Source of the DNA: Oscillospiraceae bacterium
GTDB lineage: Bacteria; Bacillota; Clostridia; Oscillospirales; CAG-272
Length of the DNA: 59,831 nt
Reading direction: 5' to 3'
NCBI GenBank assembly: GCA_015065105.1
Contig: SVQZ01000014.1
Span: forward strand, 1 to 59,831
Shown: positions 31,600-40,635 of the stretch, piece by piece
Layout: every line of letters starts with the position of its first letter
How positions within the stretch are numbered: the first letter of the stretch is position 1
Notes under the pieces: generated by a model
Databases searched by the model: none
Told to the model about the DNA's origin: nothing
Seen by the model: the letters and a program-made list of their open reading frames with translations, nothing else
Position numbers and translations under genes: made by a program

Positions 31600-32214
31600 T
31601 CATCCCTTATATAGATTATTATTGCGGATATAGTTTAATACCGCATCGGGTACAAGCCCTGAAATGTCCTTATGAGCATTGTTACGGATATATGTTGAGG
31701 ATAATTCAAGGGCAGGCATTTTAAGCTCGTGAATGTCAAGCCCGAAGCTTTCCTTAAGATATCCGAGCTGTGTATCGATCTGAAGGTCAAGCCCGGGGTT
31801 AGGTTCTTCGCGTCTTGTAAAAACAAGCTTTGTAAGTGAAGCTATCTCCTCAACAGATCTCCATTTATGAAATGAGAGAAGCATATCGGTGCCGCAAAGC
31901 AGATAAAGCTGAGAGTCCTTTCTGTAATAGTGCTTTAAGGTGTCAACGGTATAGCTTTTTCCCGGTTTGTTTAGTTCAAAATCCGATATTTCGATTCCTT
32001 GATCCTTATACTCATCTTTTTCAAATACAAGCTTAAGCATTTCAAGACGGTGAAGGGGAGTATCTCCCTTGGGCTGCTCCTTATGGGGAGGGATCGATGC
32101 AGGAATTATAAGAAGCCTGTCTAAATCAAATTCCTCCTTGAATTTCAGAGCAATACGTATATGACCGTTGTGTACCGGGGCAAAGGTGCCTCCGAAAATG
32201 CCTGTTCTTTTCAT
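31600..32214 (-). CDS. nadD: Nicotinate-nucleotide adenylyltransferase
   Basis: This 204-residue enzyme makes nicotinate adenine dinucleotide in NAD synthesis. The nucleotidyltransferase motif GTFAPVHNGH is at the N-terminus, IPPHK follows, and LSSTYIR near the end is the second ATP-binding motif. The start at 32214 lies one base after the rdgB stop; the longer frame to 32298 would run into rdgB and lacks a ribosome site. It is coupled to yqeK downstream. Confidence 0.95.
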   Translation of the reverse strand: MKRTGIFGGTFAPVHNGHIRIALKFKEEFDLDRLLIIPASIPPHKEQPKGDTPLHRLEMLKLVFEKDEYKDQGIEISDFELNKPGKSYTVDTLKHYYRKDSQLYLLCGTDMLLSFHKWRSVEEIASLTKLVFTRREEPNPGLDLQIDTQLGYLKESFGLDIHELKMPALELSSTYIRNNAHKDISGLVPDAVLNYIRNNNLYKG

Positions 32215-32215
32215 T

Positions 32216-32815
32216 TTACTTGATATATTCCGCAAATTCCCTTGCAAATTTACGCATCGCCTTACCTCTGTGACTACAGGAATTCTTTTCCTCTGCATTC
32301 ATTTCGGCAAAGGTCTTTCCGATCTCGGGAACGAAGAAGAGGGGGTCGTAGCCGAATCCGCCGTTACCCTTATACTCTCTTAACATAACGCCCTCGCATA
32401 TGCCCTCGGCAGTTATATTTTTGCCATCGGGGAAGACGCAGGCAATGACCGAAACGAATCTTGCGTTTCTTTTACCGTCGGGGACTGTGTCCATCTTCTT
32501 CAAAAGCTTTTGATTGTTCTTTTCGTCATCGCATTCCTCACCCGCATATCTTGCGGAATAAATACCGGGTTCACCGAAAAGAGCATCTACCATCAAGCCC
32601 GAATCATCTGCGATAACGGGGTATTCTTTACACTTTGGAGCCTTTGCCTTAATAAGAGCATTTGCTTCAAAGCTGTCACCGTCCTCAACGATATCATCGT
32701 AAAAGCCGATGTCCTTCAAGGAAAGAACTGTTATTTCTTTTCCGCATAGCTCACAGAGCAGGGTCTGCATCTCTTTTATTTTATTTATATTACCTGATGC
32801 CAATACTACCTTCAT
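32216..32815 (-). CDS. rdgB: XTP/dITP pyrophosphatase (HAM1/RdgB)
   Basis: This 199-residue enzyme removes deaminated purine triphosphates (XTP, dITP) from the nucleotide pool. The start KVVLASGNINKIKE, the metal-binding ADDSGLMVDAL and GNGGFGYDPLFF are diagnostic. I chose the ATG at 32815; a GTG at 32827 overlapping the ftsY stop is possible. It is part of the ftsY-rdgB-nadD run. Confidence 0.95.
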   Translation of the reverse strand: MKVVLASGNINKIKEMQTLLCELCGKEITVLSLKDIGFYDDIVEDGDSFEANALIKAKAPKCKEYPVIADDSGLMVDALFGEPGIYSARYAGEECDDEKNNQKLLKKMDTVPDGKRNARFVSVIACVFPDGKNITAEGICEGVMLREYKGNGGFGYDPLFFVPEIGKTFAEMNAEEKNSCSHRGKAMRKFAREFAEYIK

Positions 32816-32823
32816 TTTGATTC

Positions 32824-33735
32824 TCACTCTTCAAATAATGCCGCAACAAACTGACGGTTATCGAATTTTTCCATATCATCAACAGCCTCGCCCACACCGA
32901 TAAACTTTACGGGTAAGCCCAGCTCCTCCTTTATGGAGAATACGATACCGCCCTTTGCGGTACCGTCAAGCTTCGTGAGAACAAGACCTGTGATATTGGC
33001 GGTATTCTTGAATTCCTTTGCCTGCTGAACTGCGTTCTGACCTGTGGTGGAGTCCAAAACGAGAAGAGTTTCAACACTTGAATCGGGAAGCTCACGGGCA
33101 AGAACACGGGAGATCTTTGCAAGCTCATCCATAAGGTTCTTCTTGTTATGGAGTCTGCCGGCTGTATCTATTATGAGAACGTCTGCATTTCTGCTTTTTG
33201 CCGCCGCTGTGGCATCGAATACGACCGCAGCGGGGTCAGAGCCCTCGGTATGCTTGATAAGGTCAACGCCTACACGGTCAGCCCAGATCTGAAGCTGATC
33301 TATTGCCGCGGCACGGAAGGTATCCGCCGCAGCTAAAACTACCTTCTTACCGTCCTTTTTAAGGTTGTTTGCTATCTTTGCAATGGAGGTCGTTTTACCT
33401 ACACCGTTAACACCTATTACAAGAATGACCGCAGGCTTTGTGTTACCTATAAGAAGGGGCTCTCCTTGGCCTATCATTTCGCACATGATAGTCTTAAGTG
33501 CGGCTAAGACCTCGTCGCTTTCGCTGAGCTTATCCTCTTTTATTTTCTGACGAAGCTTGTCAAGTATCTGCTCTGTGGAGCTGTAGCCAACGTCTGCGCA
33601 GATAAGAACCTCCTCAAGCTCCTCCATGAAGTCCTCGTCAACACGCTTAAAGGACTTAAAAAGAGTATCGATGGGCTTGAATACCGCATTCTTGGTTTTT
33701 GCAAGTCCCTGCTTTAATTTATCGAAAAATCCCAT
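32824..33735 (-). CDS. ftsY: Signal recognition particle receptor FtsY
   Basis: This 303-residue GTPase docks the signal recognition particle at the membrane. It has a short N domain, G1 GVNGVGKTT (108-116), DTAGR, and TKLDGTAKGG near the end. The acidic A domain of E. coli FtsY is absent, as in most Firmicutes. The ATG overlaps the smc stop by one base (TAATG), the classical smc-ftsY pair. Confidence 0.97.
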   Translation of the reverse strand: MGFFDKLKQGLAKTKNAVFKPIDTLFKSFKRVDEDFMEELEEVLICADVGYSSTEQILDKLRQKIKEDKLSESDEVLAALKTIMCEMIGQGEPLLIGNTKPAVILVIGVNGVGKTTSIAKIANNLKKDGKKVVLAAADTFRAAAIDQLQIWADRVGVDLIKHTEGSDPAAVVFDATAAAKSRNADVLIIDTAGRLHNKKNLMDELAKISRVLARELPDSSVETLLVLDSTTGQNAVQQAKEFKNTANITGLVLTKLDGTAKGGIVFSIKEELGLPVKFIGVGEAVDDMEKFDNRQFVAALFEE

Positions 33736-36700
33736 TACAGTTTAACTCCAATCTTCTTTTCTACCTCGTCAACGTTTACGCTGAGCACCTTCGAAATACC
33801 TCTTTCATACATGGTAACACCGTAAAGAACGTCGGAGGTCTCCATCGTACCTCTTCTGTGAGTGATAACGATGAACTGTGTTTTTGATGAATATTTCTGG
33901 CAATACTGTGCAAATCTTGCAACGTTTACCTCATCCAACGCCGCTTCTATCTCGTCAAGTACACAGAAGGGAGTAGGATTTACCTTGAGTATCGCGAAGA
34001 AAAGTGCGATAGCAACAAAGGACTGCTCACCGCCCGAAAGAAGTGAAAGATTCTTGATTATCTTTCCGGGAGGGGCAACGTTTATCTCAATACCGCTCTC
34101 AAGAACGTTTTCGGGATCGGAGAGAGAAAGCTCTGCGGTACCGCCGCCGAAAAGCTCGCGGAATACATCCTTGAAATTGGTGTTGATAGCATCGAAAACG
34201 CTGATAAACTTGGTACGCATCTCCGCTTCAAGCTTATAAATCACTCCGCCGAGCTCTTCCTTTGACTTGGTAAGGTCGGTGTATTGAGTTGAGAGGAAAT
34301 CGAATCTTGTCTTTACCTCTTCGTATTCCTCTATAGCGTTAACGTTTACAGAGCCGAGGGCCCTTATCTTATTCTTAAGCTCGTTTCTCGACTTATTAGC
34401 CTCGTTACGGTTGTTTTCGGTAATTTCGGGATATTCAAGCTCAAGAGCCGCGCCGTAGCTGAGCTCATATTCGTCCCAAAGATGGGCGATAAGCTTATCC
34501 TGCTCGTTCTGAACAGCTTCACACTGTGCTTCAAGCTTAGTATATTCTCTTAAGAATATCTCATGCTTATGGCTTATATCCTTACTTTCAAGACGAAGCT
34601 TTGAATCCTTTGCTTCATTATCGATATTTGCACGGTTGATCTCTTCGATCTCCTTCTGCATTGCCTCGATCTCTTGTGCTATCTTTTCGCTTTGCTCCTT
34701 GCCTCCGCTTATCTTTTCGGCGATAGACTCAAGCTTTTCGTTTGCGGCAGAGATCTTATTGTCCTCGATGTTTCTCTTGGATATGAGCTCGTCAAGGGCA
34801 TCACGGCGAATGGAGATCTCATATTCACCCGCTTCGATATCCTTCTTTTTTCTTTCAATATCTATTCCGACAGCGTTTGTTTTAACACTGATCTCGCTCT
34901 GCTCCTCTGTCAGGCTTCTTCTTTGATCGAGAAGCGCGCGTATTTGTGCTTCAAGCGCTTCGATATCCTTTTCTATAGCTGCTATCCTGTTCTTTTCGGA
35001 AGCTATCGAATTCTCGGCATTAAGCTGCTCCTTGTCTATATCTGCCAGAGCGGTAAGTAATGCGTCTTTTCTTGACTGATCGCTGTCCTTCTGGGAGATA
35101 AGGATCTTTTTCTGGGTCTCCTCGGCACCTGCAAGGGAAGCGAAAAGCGCGTTTTTAGCGGCGATATCATCTCTTGATACCGATATATCAGCTATCTTCT
35201 TTTCCTCTTCGGAAATTCTTGATTCTGTATCCTTAAGCTCGGATTCTGCCTTTTTAAGCTCTGCGGTAATATTGTCTATTTCATTTGAACGTGTAAGAAT
35301 ACCGCTGTCGTTACGGGCAGAACCTCCCGTAAAGGAGCCTCCCGCATTGATCTGCTGACCGTCAAGAGTAACACATCTGAGCTTATAGGAATTATTTTTT
35401 GCCGCAACGTTTGCATCGTCGATAGTTTCATAAACACAGGTTCTTGCAAGAAGGGAATCGACTATGTTACGGTATCTTTCATCAACTCTTACAAGATCGC
35501 TTGCAATACCGATATACCCCTTTGCTTCGGGCTTGATATTACCCGCAAGATATTGGGGCTTTACAGAGGTAAGGGGGTAGAAGGTCGCTCTGCCCTTACG
35601 GTTATCCTTTAAGTAACGGATAGCATCCTTAGCATCCTTTTCTGTTTCGCAAACGATATTCTGTATTGCCTGACCAAGGGAGGTCTCGATAGCAAGGGAA
35701 TATTTTGAATCTACCTCTATTATTCGCGATAACGGGCCTATGATACCCTTTAATTTTTTATCGTCGGAGGCGCTCATTACACTTCGTACACTGCCTGTGT
35801 AGCCTTCAAAAAGCTCCTCCATACGGCGAAGAGTATCTATACGCTGTTTTTTAGCGGATATATCGAGTGTAAGTCTGTTCTTTTTATCGGTAAGCTTTAA
35901 TATTTCCTCGTTGCATTCGTTTATAAAAGCATCCTTTTCGCTTTGTATAGCCGATGCCTCGTCTATGTTCTGCTGATAAGAAGCAATGGTCTTATCCGCC
36001 TGCTCGATACGTTTGGTAACAAGAGAAAGAGATTCGTCGATCTCAGAGATCTCGTCTTCAAGCATCGTTCTGCGCTCGTCACGGGAACGTCCCGAGGCTT
36101 CAAGGGCGGAAAGATCTATCTTTGCCTTTACAGCCTCATCCTTCTTTTCATTGAAGGACATCTCCTTTGAATCTATTTCATCACCTAAGGAATCTATTCT
36201 TTCGTCGTATTCGCTTACAAGGGAATTACCCTTTGTATATTTCTCAACGAGCTTTAAAAGCTCTTCCTTTTTTGCATCGGTATCCTTAACGGAGGAATCA
36301 AGAAGAGCATTTGCAGCTTCAATACTTTTGGATATTCTTTCCTTTTCCGCACTGCTTGATTCTATTGTTTCGTTGAGATGCTTTATATCGTTTTCAAGCA
36401 CCTTACCGCTGGCTTCAAAATCGAATCTTCTGCGGTTGCTTTCATTTATGAGACGGTTCAGTTCTTCATAGCGGAGCTTGTTTGCCTGGGTTATATCATA
36501 CAAACGGTCTCTTTGAGTTTCAAGACTCTTTAATGTGTCCTCTGCAATTTCAAGCTCATGCTTTGCTATTTCGAAATCCGCTTTGAGCTTGCCCGTTTTG
36601 TTCTTGATATCAGAAATATCATAAACACAGATACCAACGTCAAGAGCCTTTTTTTCCTCGTAAAGATCAAGATACCTTCTTGCCTTTGCCGCATCTCTTT

Positions 36701-37322
36701 CCAAGGGGCCTACACGTCCCTGAAGCTCTGACAGGATATCACCTATACGGATAAGGTTATCATCGGTTTCCGAGAGCTTTCTTTCCGCTTCGTTTTTTCT
36801 TGCGCGGTATTTTGCAATACCTGCCGCCTCTTCAAAAATGTTACGTCTTTCGTCACTTTTCTGGGAAATGATCTCAGCCGCTTTGCCCTGGCCTATCATG
36901 GAATATCCGCCTCTGCCGATACCGGTATTCATGAAAAGCTCGTTTATATCCTTTAAGCGGACAGGCTTACGGTTGATCATATATTCACTGTCACCGGTAC
37001 GGTAATAACGTCTGGTAACAGTTACCTCATCGTAGTCTATCGCCATACGGTTTTCGGGGTCGGTGTTATCGATAGTGAGGGATACCTCGGCATAACCCAT
37101 GGGTCTGCGGTTGTCGGTACCGCCGAAGATAACGTCCTCCATCTTCTTTCCTCGGATGCTCTTTGAGGAAAGCTCGCCTAAAACCCAACGCATAGCATCG
37201 GAAATGTTTGATTTTCCGCTTCCGTTCGGACCTACAACTGCTGTGACGCCACGGTCAAAAGAAAGAACGGTTTTATCCGCAAAGGATTTGAAGCCCTGAA
37301 GCTCTAATGTTTTTAATCTCAT
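33735..37322 (-). CDS. smc: Chromosome segregation ATPase SMC
   Basis: This 1195-residue condensin subunit has a Walker A motif GPNGSGKSN (31-39), long coiled coils, a hinge in the middle (YTGSVRSVM... to the Gly-rich GGSFTGGSARNDSG), and the C-terminal signature LSGGEQ and Walker B FCVLDEIEAALD. It compacts and separates chromosomes with ScpA and ScpB. The start at 37322 follows AAGGAGGT; the in-frame ATG at 37340 would place that ribosome site inside the gene. Confidence 0.97.
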   Translation of the reverse strand: MRLKTLELQGFKSFADKTVLSFDRGVTAVVGPNGSGKSNISDAMRWVLGELSSKSIRGKKMEDVIFGGTDNRRPMGYAEVSLTIDNTDPENRMAIDYDEVTVTRRYYRTGDSEYMINRKPVRLKDINELFMNTGIGRGGYSMIGQGKAAEIISQKSDERRNIFEEAAGIAKYRARKNEAERKLSETDDNLIRIGDILSELQGRVGPLERDAAKARRYLDLYEEKKALDVGICVYDISDIKNKTGKLKADFEIAKHELEIAEDTLKSLETQRDRLYDITQANKLRYEELNRLINESNRRRFDFEASGKVLENDIKHLNETIESSSAEKERISKSIEAANALLDSSVKDTDAKKEELLKLVEKYTKGNSLVSEYDERIDSLGDEIDSKEMSFNEKKDEAVKAKIDLSALEASGRSRDERRTMLEDEISEIDESLSLVTKRIEQADKTIASYQQNIDEASAIQSEKDAFINECNEEILKLTDKKNRLTLDISAKKQRIDTLRRMEELFEGYTGSVRSVMSASDDKKLKGIIGPLSRIIEVDSKYSLAIETSLGQAIQNIVCETEKDAKDAIRYLKDNRKGRATFYPLTSVKPQYLAGNIKPEAKGYIGIASDLVRVDERYRNIVDSLLARTCVYETIDDANVAAKNNSYKLRCVTLDGQQINAGGSFTGGSARNDSGILTRSNEIDNITAELKKAESELKDTESRISEEEKKIADISVSRDDIAAKNALFASLAGAEETQKKILISQKDSDQSRKDALLTALADIDKEQLNAENSIASEKNRIAAIEKDIEALEAQIRALLDQRRSLTEEQSEISVKTNAVGIDIERKKKDIEAGEYEISIRRDALDELISKRNIEDNKISAANEKLESIAEKISGGKEQSEKIAQEIEAMQKEIEEINRANIDNEAKDSKLRLESKDISHKHEIFLREYTKLEAQCEAVQNEQDKLIAHLWDEYELSYGAALELEYPEITENNRNEANKSRNELKNKIRALGSVNVNAIEEYEEVKTRFDFLSTQYTDLTKSKEELGGVIYKLEAEMRTKFISVFDAINTNFKDVFRELFGGGTAELSLSDPENVLESGIEINVAPPGKIIKNLSLLSGGEQSFVAIALFFAILKVNPTPFCVLDEIEAALDEVNVARFAQYCQKYSSKTQFIVITHRRGTMETSDVLYGVTMYERGISKVLSVNVDEVEKKIGVKL

Positions 37323-37340
37323 GCCGTGACCTCCTTTCAA

Positions 37341-38039
37341 TTAATTGGGTAGTATAATGTCAAATTCTTTTGCAAACAGCTTTTTTATAAGTGTCTTTGA
37401 ATCTTTAACGTCACCGTAGAAGGCTGTTTTTGCACCGAGCATATTTTCTGCATCATGAAAATCCTGCCCTATAAGTGGTATAAGCTTGTTTTCCTTTACC
37501 CACTCCACCGCCCTCTGCTGATCCTTTTCGGGGGTACAGTGAACTGTGTCATGGGTATTTACCGCCTCCGCACCGTCAAGAAGGGAAGGATCGGTACGTA
37601 TCATTCTCGGATTACGGAATGGGTGAGCCTGAGCAAAGAAGAGTCCCTTTTCTCTTGCAAAGGCGGAAAATTTTTCAACGGACCAACGGTAAAGCTCGGG
37701 ATACTCGTATATCATTTCCTCGCTCAGTCCGTAAACGAGATAATCGTTGGGACTGCAGTCGAAGCATATCTCCGCGCCCAAAAGAACCTGTATGCCTATT
37801 TTGTCACCCACCGATCTTGCGGTACGGTAACCTGAAAGGAAATGCTCGGCCCTGTGTTCCCAGCTCATATCACCTTCATCGTTGAATTTCCAGAAGGTCG
37901 TGTATTTGTAATGGTCTGTAACACATATAAGGTCGTAGCCGCCGTCCTTGAAAATATGCGGAGAATCCAAAGCACTGACACTCGCGCACCCGCTTACCTG
38001 CGAGGTGTGAAGATGCAGCTCCGCAAAGGTATAATTCAT
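37341..38039 (-). CDS. PHP-domain metal-dependent hydrolase, copy 1
   Basis: This 232-residue protein has the PHP motifs ELHLHT, VTDHY, GAEICFD, AHPFRNPR and GQDFHDAEN, which bind two or three metal ions and hydrolyse phosphoesters. The substrate is unknown. It is a paralogue of the gene at 38207. It has its own promoter (38084-38112) and heads the smc-ftsY run, ending 18 bases before the smc start. Confidence 0.9.
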   Translation of the reverse strand: MNYTFAELHLHTSQVSGCASVSALDSPHIFKDGGYDLICVTDHYKYTTFWKFNDEGDMSWEHRAEHFLSGYRTARSVGDKIGIQVLLGAEICFDCSPNDYLVYGLSEEMIYEYPELYRWSVEKFSAFAREKGLFFAQAHPFRNPRMIRTDPSLLDGAEAVNTHDTVHCTPEKDQQRAVEWVKENKLIPLIGQDFHDAENMLGAKTAFYGDVKDSKTLIKKLFAKEFDIILPN

Positions 38040-38083
38040 CTTAACTCTCCGTGTATTTCTGTAATAATAAATAATTAATATAT

Positions 38084-38112
38084 ATTATACTATATATTAC
38101 CTGTTTTTTCAA
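38084..38112 (-). promoter_or_regulatory. Sigma-A promoter of the PHP-smc-ftsY-leuS run
   Basis: TTGAAA (38112-38107), a 17-base spacer and TATAAT (38089-38084) on the minus strand, after a terminator at 38187. Confidence 0.85.
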
Positions 38113-38179
38113 TAATTTAAAGGCAATTATTTGCGGATTTTTACAGTATATTCATTAAGTTTTTACAAGCGGCAGGGAT

Positions 38180-38216
38180 AAAAAAAGAATCTTCTTTTCA
38201 GAAGACTCATTTTTTC
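38180..38216. terminator. Terminator at the end of the dprA-PHP run
   Basis: An imperfect stem (38187-38195 with 38200-38208) has six A on the left and six T on the right, so it works on both strands. It overlaps the stop codon of PHP copy 2. Confidence 0.8.
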
Positions 38217-38911
38217 TTTGTATATTTATAATTCCCCGGAATAACCAGCTGATATCTGCCCTCGAAAAGCATCCTTACAACGTCGGCTGACGAGTTTATC
38301 TCGCCTAAAAAGAGAAGACCGCATCCGCGCAGTGTATTAGGATGATGAAAATCGCTTCCCGCTATGGGAATAAGCTTGTTTTCAAAACAGAATTCCGAGG
38401 CAAGGTCGTTTCTTGAATTGTGGTAAAGATGGGCGTTGAATACCTCTACTCCCGTAAGAAGTTTCGGGTCACATCGAACCATTCTGTCTCTGAAGGGGTG
38501 GGCCTGAGCAAAGAAATATCCCTTTTCCTTTATATACGCGGAGAATTTCTCCTCTCCCCACTCCCACATACAGGGATCCTTAAGAATATCCTCCTTGGTG
38601 ATTCCGTAAACGAGGTAATCGTTACAGTTTCCGTCAAATCGGATCTCCATGCCGAAAAGTACCTTGAGACCGCATTCCTTTCCCGCCTTCTGAGCTGTAT
38701 AAAAGCCATTGAACCATTCCTCAACACATTTCTCCCAGGGCTTGCCGGAGTAATAATAGTCAAAGAAATAGTCGCGGTTGAAATGATCTGTTATAATTAC
38801 CGCATCATAACCGTATTCCTTGTATAACGGTATCGATTCGATGGCGCTGACAGTACCGCAGGTGCTTGTTTCCGCGGTGTGTAAATGCATTTCCGTATAT
38901 GTTTTGATCAT
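38207..38911 (-). CDS. PHP-domain metal-dependent hydrolase, copy 2
   Basis: This 234-residue protein has the same motifs as copy 1: EMHLHT, ITDHF, GMEIRFD, AHPFRDR and AGSDFHHP. The two proteins align along their whole length (for example NDYLVYG and EKFSAF/EKFSAY), so they arose by tandem duplication. Copy 2 ends the transcription run of the radical SAM gene, one base after its stop; copy 1 begins a new one. Substrate unknown. Confidence 0.9.
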   Translation of the reverse strand: MIKTYTEMHLHTAETSTCGTVSAIESIPLYKEYGYDAVIITDHFNRDYFFDYYYSGKPWEKCVEEWFNGFYTAQKAGKECGLKVLFGMEIRFDGNCNDYLVYGITKEDILKDPCMWEWGEEKFSAYIKEKGYFFAQAHPFRDRMVRCDPKLLTGVEVFNAHLYHNSRNDLASEFCFENKLIPIAGSDFHHPNTLRGCGLLFLGEINSSADVVRMLFEGRYQLVIPGNYKYTKKK

Positions 38912-38912
38912 G

Positions 38913-39914
38913 TTATTCTATTATGATATCAAAGGGCTTGATATCTGCGCTTTCTTTAATTTTGAACTGCTTTATACCGTAGCTTTCATAAAGCTTACGC
39001 TTGTTTTCTTTTTTATGTCCCGATATCTTCGATGCCTCCCCCATAGCACAGAAAACAGTTATATTATCAGTGTTTTCGGGCAAAAGAGAAATGATTTTGT
39101 TGTAATAGCGGCGCGAAATGACCATCTCACCCATGGCACTCTCGTATGCGCCGTAGGTAATACCGTCGGGATCCCCGAGTCCGTCGCTTGACTGAAGACC
39201 TATACGGATAACGGGAACGTTATTATCGCAGAATACCGAAAAGGCGGCCTCGGTCCTTTCGATAAGTTCATCAAGAGAGGGAGGGATATACTCCCCTCTT
39301 TCGGTCATTTCTTCGAGCTTTGTTTTAGCAAATACCATGGTGGGGTATATTCTTGCCCCGTCAATTCTAAGCTTGCAAAGAGCTTCGGCGGTATATACCT
39401 CATCAGCCTTGCTTGAGGAGGGAAGTGCTGTCATCATCTGTCCTACAAGCTCAAATCCATAGTCTTTGATAAGCCTGCAGGCATTAACGGCAGATTCTGC
39501 GTTGTGTCCTCTTCCCGAATGCTCAAGAACAGGGTCTGAAAGGGATTGGATGCCTAATTCGATGCTTTTTACACCGTGTGCCTTCAGGATATCGAGTATC
39601 TCGCGGTTTATATAATCGGGACGGGTAGAGAGACGTACGGAATTTACAGCTCCCTTGTCTATATATTCCTTTGCGATACCTAAAAGACAGAGCATTTCCT
39701 CTCTTGGAATACCCGTAAAGCTTCCTCCGAAAAAGGCTATTTGGATATCCGAGCTTTCGGGATCGACAGTTTCAAGAGAATTTTCTATTTCTTCTCTGAC
39801 CTTGGTTATATCAAAGAAGAGAGTGCCCGAAATCTTGCGTTGATTACAAAAAACGCAATCGTTCGGGCAACCCTTATGGGGTATAAATATCGGGATATTT
39901 ATATGCTTTTTCAT
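38913..39914 (-). CDS. Radical SAM protein, Elp3-like
   Basis: This 333-residue protein binds a 4Fe-4S cluster through CPNDCVFC and S-adenosylmethionine through GGSFTG. The pattern FIPHKGCP..CVFCNQ, RLSTRPDYI and ELGIQS matches Elp3-like radical SAM proteins commonly found next to rnc in Firmicutes; it lacks the acetyltransferase domain of true Elp3. A tRNA or lipid substrate is possible but unproven. The start at 39914 is an ATG; an upstream TTG (39938) would overlap rnc. Confidence 0.9.
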   Translation of the reverse strand: MKKHINIPIFIPHKGCPNDCVFCNQRKISGTLFFDITKVREEIENSLETVDPESSDIQIAFFGGSFTGIPREEMLCLLGIAKEYIDKGAVNSVRLSTRPDYINREILDILKAHGVKSIELGIQSLSDPVLEHSGRGHNAESAVNACRLIKDYGFELVGQMMTALPSSSKADEVYTAEALCKLRIDGARIYPTMVFAKTKLEEMTERGEYIPPSLDELIERTEAAFSVFCDNNVPVIRIGLQSSDGLGDPDGITYGAYESAMGEMVISRRYYNKIISLLPENTDNITVFCAMGEASKISGHKKENKRKLYESYGIKQFKIKESADIKPFDIIIE

Positions 39915-39921
39915 TAAACTA

Positions 39922-40635
39922 CTACTTTCCTTCGCCAAAAAGGGTAAGGGCCTCCTTGGCAGCCATCTGCTCTGCCTCTCGCTTTGAATGTCCTGTTCCT
40001 CTGCCTATAACGTTACTGTTGAGTCTTGCTTCGACGTCAAATATGCGAAGGTGGGAGGGACCGCTTTCGCCGACGGTAACGTATTGAAGTATCTCGCCCT
40101 GCTCCTGCTGGACTATCTGCTGTAAAAGTGTCTTATAATCCTTTGAGCTTCCTTCCTCGATTATCTTCTTTATCCTCGTTTCAATAAGGGGAAGGAGGAA
40201 TCTTTTGACCTCGGGGATTCCCGAATCAAGATGAAGCGCGCAGAGCAATGCTTCAAAGGCATCGGCTAAAATGGAGGGGCGCTTTCTTCCTCCGTTCATT
40301 TCCTCGCCGTGACCCAAAAGTATATAGCTGCCCAGATCTATGGTTTCTGCAAAATCAGCCAGTGATTTTTCGCATACTGCCGCCGCTCTTATCTTGGAAA
40401 GCTCACCCTCGGGCATTTCGGGATGGTTGAAATAGAGATATTCGCTTGTGACCAGAGAAAGAACGGAGTCACCCAGATATTCCATACGCTCGTTATCCTT
40501 TACGTTCAAGCCCTTTGAACGCATTTCGTTCACGTAGCTGGAATGGGAAAGTGCCTTTTCGATAAGTGTCTTGTTCTTAAAGCTGTAGCCTATTCTTTCT
40601 TCGAGTTTTGAGATAGGGTAGGGATAATCACTCAT
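39922..40635 (-). CDS. rnc: Ribonuclease III
   Basis: This 237-residue enzyme cuts double-stranded RNA, including rRNA precursors. The signature NERMEYLGDSVLSL is present, the second acidic cluster is ILADAFEALL, and a double-stranded RNA-binding domain ends the protein (GRGTGHSKREAEQMAAKEAL). The ATG at 40635 follows CAGGAA and overlaps the plsX end by 8 bases. Confidence 0.96.
   Translation of the reverse strand: MSDYPYPISKLEERIGYSFKNKTLIEKALSHSSYVNEMRSKGLNVKDNERMEYLGDSVLSLVTSEYLYFNHPEMPEGELSKIRAAAVCEKSLADFAETIDLGSYILLGHGEEMNGGRKRPSILADAFEALLCALHLDSGIPEVKRFLLPLIETRIKKIIEEGSSKDYKTLLQQIVQQEQGEILQYVTVGESGPSHLRIFDVEARLNSNVIGRGTGHSKREAEQMAAKEALTLFGEGK

Noticed and set aside
33862-36471. Long antisense ORFs within smc (up to 161 residues)
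   Set aside because: They are Ser/Leu-rich mirror frames of the coiled-coil gene, with no ribosome sites or domains.
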